DNA of 64,000 bases from JADJNY01 sp046349615 (GTDB lineage Bacteria > Planctomycetota > UBA1135 > GCA-002686595): contig JAXMBZ010000008.1 in assembly GCA_046349615.1 (NCBI GenBank), positions 1-64,000 on the forward strand, read 5' to 3'. Below, piece by piece: positions 18,183 to 26,619 of the stretch (within the stretch, counting starts at the first letter, position 1; the number at the start of each line of letters is the position of its first letter). The translations under genes and the position numbers were made by a program. Below the pieces are notes generated by a model that had not been told where the DNA came from, ran no database searches, and was given only the letters and a program-made list of their open reading frames with translations.

Positions 18183-21100
18183 TCACGGGACCCAGAGCAC
18201 GCGCACCGCGTTCGTCGTGTTGAACGTCGCGGGCGTGCACCAACTCGCCGCGTTGCGGTACCAGAGCTGGTAGTTGCGCGTCGCGCCCGCGGCGGGCACG
18301 AGGCCGCGCACGGAGACGCTCGGATCGCCGGGCTCGGGGAAGCTCACGCCGCTCGCGGAGATCGGCTTCGTGCGCAGTCGGATCAGGGAACCGCCGACGC
18401 ACAGGAGCCCGTCGCCGAGCACCGTTCCCGCGCCGCCGTTCTCCGGGTCCGTGCCCTGGAAGAAGAGCGCCGTCGACGTCGGGAGGTGGTTCGCGTCGAG
18501 CACGAGCGAGTCGTTCGAGACCTGCGCGAGCCCGAGCGCGCCGAGGTGTCCGCCCTCCGCGTGCACGGAGTTCGGACAGCCGTTGCCCGTGAGCCCCGCG
18601 TCGCCGCACGGACACGGAGTCGAAGCTCCGTCACCGTTGCAGAAGAGGCAGTAGTTCGGCGCGCCGTCCGACGCGCAGCAGTTCGGATAGAGGTAGTGCG
18701 AGACCTCGGTCGTGAGCCCGCCCGGATCCTGCGCGACGAAGTGGAACTCGTAGAAGTAGAGGTGTCCGTCGCAGCCGAGCGGGTCGATGAGCGCCGTCGT
18801 GACGAGTTCGGGGTCGCCGATCTCGGGATGGACGTGCTCGTCGTGATGCAGGATCGTCTGCCACGTCGCGAAGATCTGCGACGCGGGTGATTCGGCGTCG
18901 GAGACCGAGGCGACGAGGTCGATCGTGCTCGGCGCGTCGAGCGGGTAGAGCCCGCCGTCGATCGGGCTCGCGATCGTCACCTGCGGCGGCGTGTTGTCGA
19001 TCGAGACGAGGATCGTCGTCGTCGTGCTCGCACCGTACGGGTCCGTGGCGCGCAGCGTGACGTTGCGGCGGAGCGGGCCCGTCGCGGGCGTCGCACGCAC
19101 GTAGGCGCGCAGTTCGCCGACGCTCATGAAGCTCGAGCTGCCGCCCGGATCGCCGCGCAGGCGGATCTGCGTGCCCGATTGCGGCGCGAAGTCGAGCGTG
19201 AACGTCTCGAAGTTCGCACCGTTGTTCCCCGGATACGCCGGCGTGATCGTGAGTCCGCTCACCGGCGTCCACGTGCCGCCGGAGAACACCTCGACGCCGA
19301 GCGTGTCCCACCAACCGCCGTCGGTGAAGTGCTTCCCTTCCTGGAACACGAGGCGTTCGAACGTGCGCGTGCTCGTGAACGAGTAGCCGATCCAGTCGTC
19401 CGTCCCCTGCGCGCCCGCGTGGTACGTGTCGAACTGCGCGAGGTCGTCCATGCCGCCGACGGGCGGGAACACGCCGTCCTTGATCACGTTCGGATCGTGG
19501 CTGCCGCCGCCTTGCGGACCCGGCGGCGAGAGCTGCGAGACGCGCGAGATCACCGATCCCGCGGCCGTGACGTCGTCGAAGCGATCGAACACGTGCGTGG
19601 GATTCTGGAGCGTGCTCGTCGTCCCGTCCTGGAACGTCCAGAGGTACGTGAGCGCCTGGTTCTCCGGATCGTGCGTGCCCGCGCTCGAGAACGAGATCGC
19701 GAGCGGCGACGGACCGAAGCTCACCGCCGGCGTCGCGACGACGATCGGCGGCGTGTTCACGACGTACTCGAGGCGCTTCACGGCGCCTTGGCCGCCGCTC
19801 CCGGTGTAGTCGATGAAGAAGAGATCGCCCGAGATCGGATCCGCGGCCATCGCGACGGGCGCGCCCGCGGTCAGGTTCGTGCCGAACGCGCGCACGGCGG
19901 TCGGCCGCAGGTTCGCGTCGAACGCGACCGAGTGCACCCAGCCCGCGACGTAGTCCGTGACGAAGAGCGAATCCCGCCACGTCGCGGGGTAGCTCGTGCC
20001 CGAGTACCACGCGCCGCCGATCGCGCAGTTTCCGCCGAACTGGAAGCCCGTGATCGGCGAGCTCGGGCTCGAGAGGCTCGTCACCGTCGCGGTCGTGCCG
20101 GAGAACGTGCCCGTGTTCGCGGAGCCGCCGTGCCCGTACTCGACCCACGGCCGCGTGTGCACGAAGCGCGGGATCGAGCTCGGGATCTGCACGCTCGAGT
20201 TGCACGGGTTCGGCCACGACGGCGTCCCGAGCGTCTCCTGCACGAGCAAGTTCTGGAACTTGAAGAACGCTCCGCACGATCCGCCCGCGAGCGGGTTCGG
20301 CGCGTCCTGGTTCTCGACGAGCGCCGTCGTGTAGCCGCCGGTCTGCGTGAGGCCCTCGTAGAGCGGCCAGCCGAAGTTCTGGCCGGGCGCGCTGCACGTC
20401 ATGAACTCCTCGCGCGTGTTCCAGCCGACGTCGCCGATCAGGAACGTGCCGGGGTTCGCGGCCGCGGGATCGCTCACGCCCGTGCCGGGCACGCGCAGCG
20501 CGCGACACGGGTTGCGCAGGCCGAGCGCCCACACGCGCGAGCGCGGCGCGCGCGGGAACGCGGCGTCGTAGAACGGATTGCTCGCGACGCCGTTCCCCGT
20601 CGCGGGGTCGAAGCGCAGGAGCTTGCCGTCGTGCGAGTCGACGAGCTGCGCGCGGAACGCGCCGATGCGCTCCTTCGACTGCAGGATCCCGTCCGCGAAC
20701 GCGGTGTTGCTGCTGCCCGCGGTGTTCTGTCCGGCGTCGACCTCGTCGTAGCTCGCGGCGTCGCCGCAGGAGAGCAGCAGCGTCCCGTCCGCACCGAACA
20801 CGAGCGAGCCGATCCCGTGCGATTGGTGGCAGATCGGCACGCCCGTCGAGAGCGATTCACCGATCAAGATCGTGCGCGACGCGTAGTTCACCGAGCGAAA
20901 GCCGTCGCTCGAGTTGCACTGGTAGCGCGTGACGCGGCCGATCGTGTCGTGGAAGTACTCGTTCGTGTTCGGGTCGTAGGTCGGCGTGCCGAACCAGCGC
21001 GCGTGGTGCCAGTCGACGACGTAGGCGCAGTAGATGTAGCCGTTGGAGAGGAAGTCCGGGTCGAGCGTGAACCCGAGCATGCCGTAGTCGCGCCAGTCGC

Positions 21101-21329
21101 CGACCTCCTCGTGCAGGTCGAGCAGCGGCGTCGCGCTCTTCACTCCGTTCTCGACGAGCCACACGCGGCCCGACTTCTCCCAGACGAGCATGCGTCCGTC
21201 CGCGGCGAAGGTGAGCCCGACCGGCTGCACCCAGCCGCTCGCGACGTTCGAGGGATAGAAGTTCGCCGGCCAGCCGGCGGACGCGGGGAGCGCGAGCACG
21301 AGGGCCGCGAGGAGGTGGGGGGCGCGCAT
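18183..21329 (-). CDS. Secreted GSDH/sorbosone-dehydrogenase-like propeller with PKD domain and C-terminal sorting-like domain
   Basis: This 1,048-residue protein has a signal peptide (HLLAALVLALPASAG). Its first 500 residues follow the soluble glucose/sorbosone dehydrogenase propeller pattern: VASGWVQPVGLTFAADGRML, GMLGFTLDPDF, SNGYIYCAYV, VWALGLRNPCRAL and NFGWPLYEG. PQQ-dependent oxidation of a sugar is possible, but the PQQ and calcium ligands could not be confirmed by eye. A PKD domain follows (ISFSSAGTHDPENQALTYLW), then a discoidin-like segment and another Ig-like segment. Residues 893-1048 are the shared domain (CPCGDAGLTGNGCPNS, LGDGLLC, YQLWYRNAASWC). Unlike the others it ends two residues after the Trp (LWVP). 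ATG 21329 is chosen for the signal peptide; the frame extends far upstream only by chance. Confidence 0.85.
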   Translation of the reverse strand: MRAPHLLAALVLALPASAGWPANFYPSNVASGWVQPVGLTFAADGRMLVWEKSGRVWLVENGVKSATPLLDLHEEVGDWRDYGMLGFTLDPDFLSNGYIYCAYVVDWHHARWFGTPTYDPNTNEYFHDTIGRVTRYQCNSSDGFRSVNYASRTILIGESLSTGVPICHQSHGIGSLVFGADGTLLLSCGDAASYDEVDAGQNTAGSSNTAFADGILQSKERIGAFRAQLVDSHDGKLLRFDPATGNGVASNPFYDAAFPRAPRSRVWALGLRNPCRALRVPGTGVSDPAAANPGTFLIGDVGWNTREEFMTCSAPGQNFGWPLYEGLTQTGGYTTALVENQDAPNPLAGGSCGAFFKFQNLLVQETLGTPSWPNPCNSSVQIPSSIPRFVHTRPWVEYGHGGSANTGTFSGTTATVTSLSSPSSPITGFQFGGNCAIGGAWYSGTSYPATWRDSLFVTDYVAGWVHSVAFDANLRPTAVRAFGTNLTAGAPVAMAADPISGDLFFIDYTGSGGQGAVKRLEYVVNTPPIVVATPAVSFGPSPLAISFSSAGTHDPENQALTYLWTFQDGTTSTLQNPTHVFDRFDDVTAAGSVISRVSQLSPPGPQGGGSHDPNVIKDGVFPPVGGMDDLAQFDTYHAGAQGTDDWIGYSFTSTRTFERLVFQEGKHFTDGGWWDTLGVEVFSGGTWTPVSGLTITPAYPGNNGANFETFTLDFAPQSGTQIRLRGDPGGSSSFMSVGELRAYVRATPATGPLRRNVTLRATDPYGASTTTTILVSIDNTPPQVTIASPIDGGLYPLDAPSTIDLVASVSDAESPASQIFATWQTILHHDEHVHPEIGDPELVTTALIDPLGCDGHLYFYEFHFVAQDPGGLTTEVSHYLYPNCCASDGAPNYCLFCNGDGASTPCPCGDAGLTGNGCPNSVHAEGGHLGALGLAQVSNDSLVLDANHLPTSTALFFQGTDPENGGAGTVLGDGLLCVGGSLIRLRTKPISASGVSFPEPGDPSVSVRGLVPAAGATRNYQLWYRNAASWCTPATFNTTNAVRVLWVP

Positions 21330-21446
21330 GGACACGGGGTTCCTTCTTCCCCCGAGCGTATCCGATGCGGCGGCGGGTGGAGCGGGCACGCGCGGGGAAG
21401 CGGATCGAACCTTGCCTCGGGCCGCGCGCGATGGAGGATGGCGCGC

Positions 21447-21995
21447 GTGGACGACGCACCGGACGCGCTGCGCACGCACTTCAAGCGGACGTTCGACGTC
21501 ACACCGCTGCTCGTCGTCGCGGCGGCGACGCTCGTGCTCGGGCTCACGCTCCCGATCCTCGACGTCGAGAAGTTCGTCTTCTGGGAGAGCAACTATTCCG
21601 TCGTCACCGGCGTCGCGAACCTGTTCGACGCGAACGAGTACCTGCTCGGGTTCGTGATCCTGCTCTTCTCGATCGTGTTCCCGATCGCGAAGCTCGGCGT
21701 GCTCGCGACCTTGTGGTGGGGGAAGTTCACGCACGAGCAGCGCTTCGGCCTCCTGCGCCGGCTCGAGCAGGTCGGTCGCTGGTCGATGCTCGACGTGTTC
21801 GCGGTCGCGATCCTCGTCGTCGCCGGGAAGCTCGGCATGGTCGCCGACGTGCGCGCGCGCGTCGGGATCTACCTCTTCGCGGCCGCGATCCTGGTCTCGA
21901 TGCTCGCGACGTGGCGCGTGAAGAAGCTCGCGCTCAAGGCGGCGCGGGGGAGCGCGGCGGTCGAGCTCCATCCGCCCGTCTCCGAACTCGATTGA
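21447..21995 (+). CDS. PqiA-family (paraquat-inducible protein A-like) membrane protein
   Basis: This protein of about 182 residues has four hydrophobic segments: LLVVAAATLVLGLTLPIL, YLLGFVILLFSIVFPIAKLG, MLDVFAVAILVVAGKLG and IYLFAAAILVSMLATW. The FPIAKLG and GRWSMLDVFAVA patterns are typical of one PqiA domain, an inner-membrane protein linked to lipid transport between membranes in enterobacteria. It is about half the length of E. coli PqiA, as in single-domain family members. GTG 21447 has GGAGG nine bases upstream; ATG 21438 is possible but would place the Shine-Dalgarno against the start. It is divergent from the GSDH-like gene. No PqiB/MCE partner gene lies next to it. Confidence 0.82.
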   Translation: MDDAPDALRTHFKRTFDVTPLLVVAAATLVLGLTLPILDVEKFVFWESNYSVVTGVANLFDANEYLLGFVILLFSIVFPIAKLGVLATLWWGKFTHEQRFGLLRRLEQVGRWSMLDVFAVAILVVAGKLGMVADVRARVGIYLFAAAILVSMLATWRVKKLALKAARGSAAVELHPPVSELD

Positions 21996-22162
21996 CGAAA
22001 CGGGCGGACCCGGCGGGGCTGGAGTCGTTCCCCAGCGCGGAATCCCGTGGGGGAGCCCGGAATGGGCCGGATCGGGCCGCGCCGGGCTAGGCCCCCGCGC
22101 GCTCCTTCCTTATCCTGTTCGCCCTCGTTCCCGTCCCGCACACCCTCACCGAGGTCATCGCC

Positions 22163-23344
22163 ATGAAGGACGTCGTCATCGTCAGCGCCTGCCGCACCCC
22201 GATCGCCAAGTTCCAAGGGGGACTCGCCGGGTTCACCGCGCCGCAGCTCGGCGCGCTCGCGATCCAGGAGGCGTTGAAGCGCGCGAACCTCGCCGCGAGC
22301 GAAGTGCAGGAGGTCATCTTCGGCAACGTCCTGGCCGCCGGCATCGGGCAGAACCCCGCGCGCCAGGCCGCGATCAAGGCGGGGATCCCGAACACGGTGC
22401 CGAGCTTCACCGTGAACAAGGTGTGCGGTTCGGGCCTCAAGTCCGTGATGCTCGCCGCGCAGGCGATCCGCGCGGGCGACATCGACGTCGCGGTCGCGGG
22501 CGGACAGGAGAGCATGACGAACGCGCCGTACCTGCTCCCCGAAGCGCGCGCCGGCGTGCGGCTCGGCCACGGCAAGCTGATCGACTCGATGGTTTGGGAC
22601 GGGCTGTGGGACGTCTACAACGACTTCCACATGGGCAACACCGCCGAGCTCGTCGCGAAGAAGTACGAGATCACGCGCCGCCAGCAGGACGAGTTCGCCG
22701 CGAACTCGCACCAGAAGGCCGCGGCCGCGACGGCGGCGGGCAGGCTGTCGAAGGAGAAGTTCACGGTCTCGATCCCGCAGCGCAAGGGCGACCCGGTGCG
22801 CTTCGAGACGGACGAGACGATCCGCGGCGACACGACGGCCGACTCGATTGCCAAGCTGAACCCCGCGTTCGTCAAGGACGGCACCGTCACCGCCGCGAAC
22901 GCGAGCTCGATCAACGACGGCGCCGCGGCGCTCGTCGTCATGAGCGCGGACAAGGCGAAGGCGCTCGGCTTGAAGCCGCTCGCGAAGATCACGGCCTACG
23001 CGTCCGGCGGCTGCGCGCCCGAGTGGGTGATGATGGCGCCGGAGATCTCGATCCAGAACTGCGCGGCGAAGCTCGGGAAGAAGCCGCGCGACTTCGACCT
23101 GCACGAGATCAACGAGGCGTTCTCCGCCGCCGCGATCGCGCTGACGCGCGTCCTCGACCTCGACCCGAAGAAGGTCAACGTCAACGGCGGCGCGGTCGGC
23201 CTCGGCCACCCGATCGGCGCGTCCGGCGCGCGCATCCTCGTCACGCTGCTCCACGCGATGGAACAGAACGACGCGAAGAACGGCATGGCGTCCTTGTGCC
23301 TCGGCGGCGGCAACGCCGTCTCCGTCGCGGTCGAGCGCGTCTGA
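22163..23344 (+). CDS. Acetyl-CoA C-acetyltransferase (thiolase)
   Basis: At 393 residues this is a full-length thiolase. The nucleophilic Cys88 is in VNKVCGSGLKS, the acid/base His349 in GLGHPIGASGAR and Cys379 in SLCLGGGN, all at the positions usual for the biosynthetic (PhaA/AtoB) group. It would condense two acetyl-CoA molecules, or in the degradative direction split acetoacetyl-CoA or other 3-ketoacyl-CoA. It is followed by a 3-hydroxyacyl-CoA dehydrogenase and an acyl-CoA dehydrogenase on the same strand, so a short-chain acyl-CoA degradation role is likely. A GAGG lies nine bases before the ATG. Confidence 0.95.
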   Translation: MKDVVIVSACRTPIAKFQGGLAGFTAPQLGALAIQEALKRANLAASEVQEVIFGNVLAAGIGQNPARQAAIKAGIPNTVPSFTVNKVCGSGLKSVMLAAQAIRAGDIDVAVAGGQESMTNAPYLLPEARAGVRLGHGKLIDSMVWDGLWDVYNDFHMGNTAELVAKKYEITRRQQDEFAANSHQKAAAATAAGRLSKEKFTVSIPQRKGDPVRFETDETIRGDTTADSIAKLNPAFVKDGTVTAANASSINDGAAALVVMSADKAKALGLKPLAKITAYASGGCAPEWVMMAPEISIQNCAAKLGKKPRDFDLHEINEAFSAAAIALTRVLDLDPKKVNVNGGAVGLGHPIGASGARILVTLLHAMEQNDAKNGMASLCLGGGNAVSVAVERV

Positions 23345-23360
23345 GCGCGTACGTCCTCAC

Positions 23361-23404
23361 GCACACCCCGAGCGCGCTCGCGGAGCACACCCCGAGCGCG
23401 CTCG
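23361..23404 (+). repeat. Two direct copies of a 20-bp sequence between thiolase and dehydrogenase genes
   Basis: GCACACCCCGAGCGCGCTCG occurs at 23361-23380 and again at 23385-23404, separated by four bases. Each copy contains the palindromic core GAGCGCGCTC. It could be a pair of regulator sites or a simple tandem duplication. Confidence 0.6.
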
Positions 23405-23468
23405 ATCTCGAACCCAGTCCTCGCGCGGCGCACGCGTCGCGCTCCAGCACGAAACCTCACCGCACACC

Positions 23469-24335
23469 ATGAAGAAGCCCTTCTACGATCGAGTCGCCGT
23501 CGTCGGCGCGGGCACGATGGGCAACGGCATCGCCCAGACGTTCGCCACGTTCGGTTCGCAGGTCCAGCTCGTCGACGTGAACCCCGAGGGCTTGAAGAAG
23601 GGCGTCGCCGCGATCGAGGGCTCGCTCGCGCGCATCGTGAAGAAGGGGAACCTCGCCGAGGCCGACGCGAAGGCGATCTCCGCGCGCATCACGGCGTCGA
23701 CGGACCTGAAGTCGATCACGAACGTGCCGCTCGTCGTCGAAGCGGTCGTCGAGAAGCTCGAGGTCAAGAAGGCCGTCTTCTCGCAGCTCGACCTCCAGTG
23801 CCCGGCCGAGACGATCCTCGCAACGAACACGAGCTCGATCTCGATCACGCAGATCGCCGCGTTCACGAAGCGCGCGGACCGCGTCATCGGGATGCACTTC
23901 ATGAACCCGGTGCCGCTGATGAAGCTCGTCGAGGTCATCCGCGGCCAGGAGACGAGCGACGAGACCACCGCGCGCGTCACCGCGTGCTGCGAAGCGCTCG
24001 ACAAGGTGCCGGCGGCCGCGAACGACTACCCGGGCTTCGTCAGCAACCGCGTGCTCATGCCGATGATCAACGAGGCCGCGTTCTGCCTGATGGAAGGCGT
24101 CGCGACGCGCGAGTCGATCGACACGGTGATGAAGCTCGGCATGAACCACCCGATGGGGCCGCTCGCACTCGCCGACCTGATCGGCCTCGACGTGTGCCTC
24201 GACATCCTCACCGTGCTCCACACCGGGCTCGGCGACGACAAGTACCGTCCGTGCCCGCTCCTCCGCCGCATGGTCGCCGCCGGGCGTCTCGGCCGGAAGA
24301 GCGGCAAGGGCTTCTACGACTACGCCACGAACTGA
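23469..24335 (+). CDS. hbd: 3-hydroxybutyryl-CoA dehydrogenase
   Basis: At 288 residues this is the usual length for the short single-function enzyme. The N-terminal Rossmann fold shows VVGAGTMGNGIAQTFA (Gly13-x-Gly15-x2-Gly18). The active-site His143 lies in VIGMHFMNPVPLMKLVE, preceded by the conserved ATNTSSISIT. The C-terminal helical domain contains NDYPGFVSNRVLMPMINEA. It oxidises (S)-3-hydroxyacyl-CoA to 3-ketoacyl-CoA with NAD, feeding the thiolase encoded just upstream. The acyl-CoA dehydrogenase gene begins 11 bases after its stop, so those two are almost certainly one transcript. Confidence 0.95.
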   Translation: MKKPFYDRVAVVGAGTMGNGIAQTFATFGSQVQLVDVNPEGLKKGVAAIEGSLARIVKKGNLAEADAKAISARITASTDLKSITNVPLVVEAVVEKLEVKKAVFSQLDLQCPAETILATNTSSISITQIAAFTKRADRVIGMHFMNPVPLMKLVEVIRGQETSDETTARVTACCEALDKVPAAANDYPGFVSNRVLMPMINEAAFCLMEGVATRESIDTVMKLGMNHPMGPLALADLIGLDVCLDILTVLHTGLGDDKYRPCPLLRRMVAAGRLGRKSGKGFYDYATN

Positions 24336-24346
24336 AAGCGCGCTCC

Positions 24347-25495
24347 ATGGATTTCCAGCTCACCGAGCAGCAGACGCTCATTCGCGACATGGCCCAGAGC
24401 TTCGCCGATGCGGAGCTCCTCCCGCGCGCGACGAAGTTCGACCGGCAGGAATCGATCGACCCCGACGTGTTCGTGAAGATGCGCGAGCTCGGGCTCTGGG
24501 GATTGACGGTTCCCGAGGCCTACGGCGGCGCCGGGCTCGGCAACGTCGAGCTGTCGCTCGTGCTGGAGGAGATCAACCGCGCATGCGCGTCGACGGGCGT
24601 CACGCTCTCGGTGCACAACAGCCTGCTCGGAGCGCCCATCAACAAGTGGGGCACCGAGGCGCAGAAGCAGGCGTGGTTGCCGAAGCTCGCGACGGGCGAG
24701 ATCATCGGCGCGTACTGCCTCACCGAGCCGAACGCGGGCTCGGACGCGGGCTCGTTGCGGACGAGCGCGAAGGAGGACGGCGACTCGTTCGTGATCAACG
24801 GAACGAAGGTGTGGGTGACGAACGGCGGGCTCTGCGGAGTGATGCTCGTCTACGCGCGCACGGGCACGCTCGAGTCGCGCGCGAAGGGCGTCAGTGCGTT
24901 CATCGTGCCCAAGGACACGCCGGGCCTTTCCGTCGGCAAGCACGAGAAGAAGTGCGGCATCCGCGGCAGCTCGACGACCGAGATCCTCTTCGAGAACGTG
25001 CGCGTGCCGAAGAGCGCGTTGCTCGGCAAGCTCAACGACGGCTTCACGATCGCGATGGACACGCTCGACGGCGGCCGCATCGGCATCGCGGCGCAGTCGC
25101 TCGGCATCGCGAAGGCGTGCATCGAGGCCTCGGTCAAGTATTCGAAGGAGCGCGAGCAGTTCGGGCAGCCGATCGCGAACTTCCAGGCGATCCAGTGGAA
25201 GCTCGCCGACATGCAGACGCGCCTCGACGCCGCGCGGATGCTCGTCCACAAGGCCGCGTGGATGCGCGATCGCAAGGAGCGGTGCTCGCAGCAGGCCGCC
25301 GAAGCGAAGCTCTTCGCGTCGCAGACGGCGAACTACTGCGCGGACGAGTGCCTGCAGATCCACGGCGGCGCGGGGTACACGGACCACTTCCACGTGGAGC
25401 GCCTCTTCCGCGACGCGCGCATCACCGAGATCTACGAAGGCGCGACGGACGTCCAGCGCATCGTGATCTCGCGCGCGGTGTTGAACGGGGTGTGA
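24347..25495 (+). CDS. Short-chain acyl-CoA dehydrogenase
   Basis: At 382 residues this has the standard length for the family. The FAD-binding middle domain shows YCLTEPNAGSDAGSL and INGTKVWVTNGG. The C-terminal helices contain REQFGQPIANFQAIQWKLAD and the family signature LQIHGGAGYTDHF. The catalytic base is Glu364 in ITEIYEGATDVQRI, the butyryl-CoA type position. It would make the trans-2-enoyl-CoA that an enoyl-CoA hydratase then hydrates; no hydratase gene is in this cluster. A 28-bp inverted repeat lies 18 bases after its stop. Confidence 0.95.
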   Translation: MDFQLTEQQTLIRDMAQSFADAELLPRATKFDRQESIDPDVFVKMRELGLWGLTVPEAYGGAGLGNVELSLVLEEINRACASTGVTLSVHNSLLGAPINKWGTEAQKQAWLPKLATGEIIGAYCLTEPNAGSDAGSLRTSAKEDGDSFVINGTKVWVTNGGLCGVMLVYARTGTLESRAKGVSAFIVPKDTPGLSVGKHEKKCGIRGSSTTEILFENVRVPKSALLGKLNDGFTIAMDTLDGGRIGIAAQSLGIAKACIEASVKYSKEREQFGQPIANFQAIQWKLADMQTRLDAARMLVHKAAWMRDRKERCSQQAAEAKLFASQTANYCADECLQIHGGAGYTDHFHVERLFRDARITEIYEGATDVQRIVISRAVLNGV

Positions 25496-25513
25496 GCGAT
25501 CGCCGTCCGAATG

Positions 25514-25617
25514 ACGGAGCCAGAGCACTTCTTCACCAGATAGCGAGTCGCGTTGCTCCTGCGAGCGATGCATGAGGGAGCGACGGGCGATCTGGTGAAG
25601 AAGTGCTCTGGCTCCGT
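25514..25617. repeat. Perfect 28-bp inverted repeat with 48-bp spacer
   Basis: The left arm (25514-25541, beginning ACGGAGCCAGAGCACTTC) is the exact reverse complement of the right arm (25590-25617). Arm-like complementarity continues weakly into the spacer (GTCGC...GCTCC against GGGAGCGAC). It sits between the acyl-CoA dehydrogenase and a tiny lipoprotein gene. It may form a very stable RNA hairpin ending the operon, or be a small mobile-element remnant; no target-site duplication is visible. Confidence 0.9.
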
Positions 25618-25747
25618 AGTCGCGACGCGCCGGCGCGGCAGGAGCGCGCGACCGCCCTGTCAGCCTCGCGTACGGCCTTCCGCGCGCGCTGCGTCCGGAG
25701 CCTCGGCGCGCTATCCTGCGCTCCCCATCGAGAACGGAACTCCGATC

Positions 25748-25852
25748 ATGAACGACTGTTGCTCCTGGAAGTCCTCCGCGTTCTTCGTCGCGTCGCTGCT
25801 CGCCTTGGCGATCGCGTTCTTCACCTCGGGCTGCATCTTCGTGAAGAGCTGA
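25748..25852 (+). CDS. Tiny putative lipoprotein (34 residues)
   Basis: ATG 25748 opens a 34-codon frame: a charged start with Cys-Cys (MNDCCSWKSS), a hydrophobic stretch (AFFVASLLALAIAFF) and a TSGC lipobox, leaving only CIFVKS after predicted cleavage. This is the shape of an entericidin-like or leader-type micro-lipoprotein, although no family match is claimed. It lies 28 bases upstream of the small barrel protein gene on the same strand, so cotranscription is likely. No strong ribosome-binding site was seen (GGAACT about 10 bases upstream). Confidence 0.5.
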   Translation: MNDCCSWKSSAFFVASLLALAIAFFTSGCIFVKS

Positions 25853-25880
25853 ACCCGGTCCATCCCAACGAGGTCCAACC

Positions 25881-26510
25881 ATGCTCACCGACTCCATCCT
25901 CCTCCTCGCGCTCTCGATTCCCGCGGCTCCGGCGACGGAACCCGCGCCGGTTGCGTCCTTCGACCAGGATCCGCGGCAGCCGTTCGAGCCCGCGCTCGCG
26001 CTCCCGTACACCTACATCGGCGTCGCGTACCTGTCGGCGAGCGTCGACGGCTACTCCGACGACCCCGACGGTCTGACGATCGACGCGTCGGTGTCGCTGA
26101 ACGACATGTGGTTCGCGTTCGGCAGCCGCGACGCGCTCTCGGGCGAGGTCGCGGGCAACGACGTCGACGTGAACACGTGGCACGCGGGCCTCGGCCTGCG
26201 CACGTCGGTCGCGACGAACGTCGACCTCGTCCTCGGCGCCGGCATGGCGTTCCTCGACGCGGATTCGTCCGCGCCGGGCTCGGGCAACGACGAAGCGCTC
26301 GAGCTCCGCGCCGGCATCCGCGCGGCGCTCGGCGAGCGCGGCGAACTCGGCGCCGGCGCGATCTACACCGACTGGAACGACAACGACAGCGTGACGACGG
26401 TCTACCTGCAGGGCGCGTACTACCTCGAGAAGCGCATCGGCTTCACGGCCGGCTTCTCGAGCAGCGACGACGCCGACGCCTTCGCGCTCGGCATCCGCTT
26501 CGTGCCCTGA
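25881..26510 (+). CDS. Small outer-membrane beta-barrel-like protein
   Basis: This 209-residue protein has a short N-terminal leader (MLTDSILLLALSIPAAPATE) and then alternating-residue strands typical of an eight-stranded barrel: YTYIGVAYLSASVDGY, LGLRTSVATNVDLVLGAGM, AGIRAALGERGELGAGAIY, VTTVYLQGAYYLEKRIGFT. It ends in FALGIRFVP, close to the aromatic C-terminus used for barrel insertion. Acidic loops (YSDDPDG, YTDWNDND) may face outward. The protein's function is unknown. It is preceded by a micro-lipoprotein gene and followed by a strong hairpin. Confidence 0.7.
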   Translation: MLTDSILLLALSIPAAPATEPAPVASFDQDPRQPFEPALALPYTYIGVAYLSASVDGYSDDPDGLTIDASVSLNDMWFAFGSRDALSGEVAGNDVDVNTWHAGLGLRTSVATNVDLVLGAGMAFLDADSSAPGSGNDEALELRAGIRAALGERGELGAGAIYTDWNDNDSVTTVYLQGAYYLEKRIGFTAGFSSSDDADAFALGIRFVP

Positions 26511-26533
26511 TCCGCGCTGCGCTCGATCGAACC

Positions 26534-26563
26534 GACGCCCGCGCGAGAGTTCGCGCGGGCGTC
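26534..26563. terminator. Bidirectional hairpin terminator
   Basis: A perfect 13-bp stem (GACGCCCGCGCGA / TCGCGCGGGCGTC) closes a GAGT loop. It lies between the stops of the convergent barrel and TlpA-like genes, and no T-run is obvious. Confidence 0.75.
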
Positions 26564-26619
26564 GTGCGTTCCGCGGAGCGCATTCGAGCTCGACGCTCGG
26601 TCGCGGCGAAGGTCGAACG

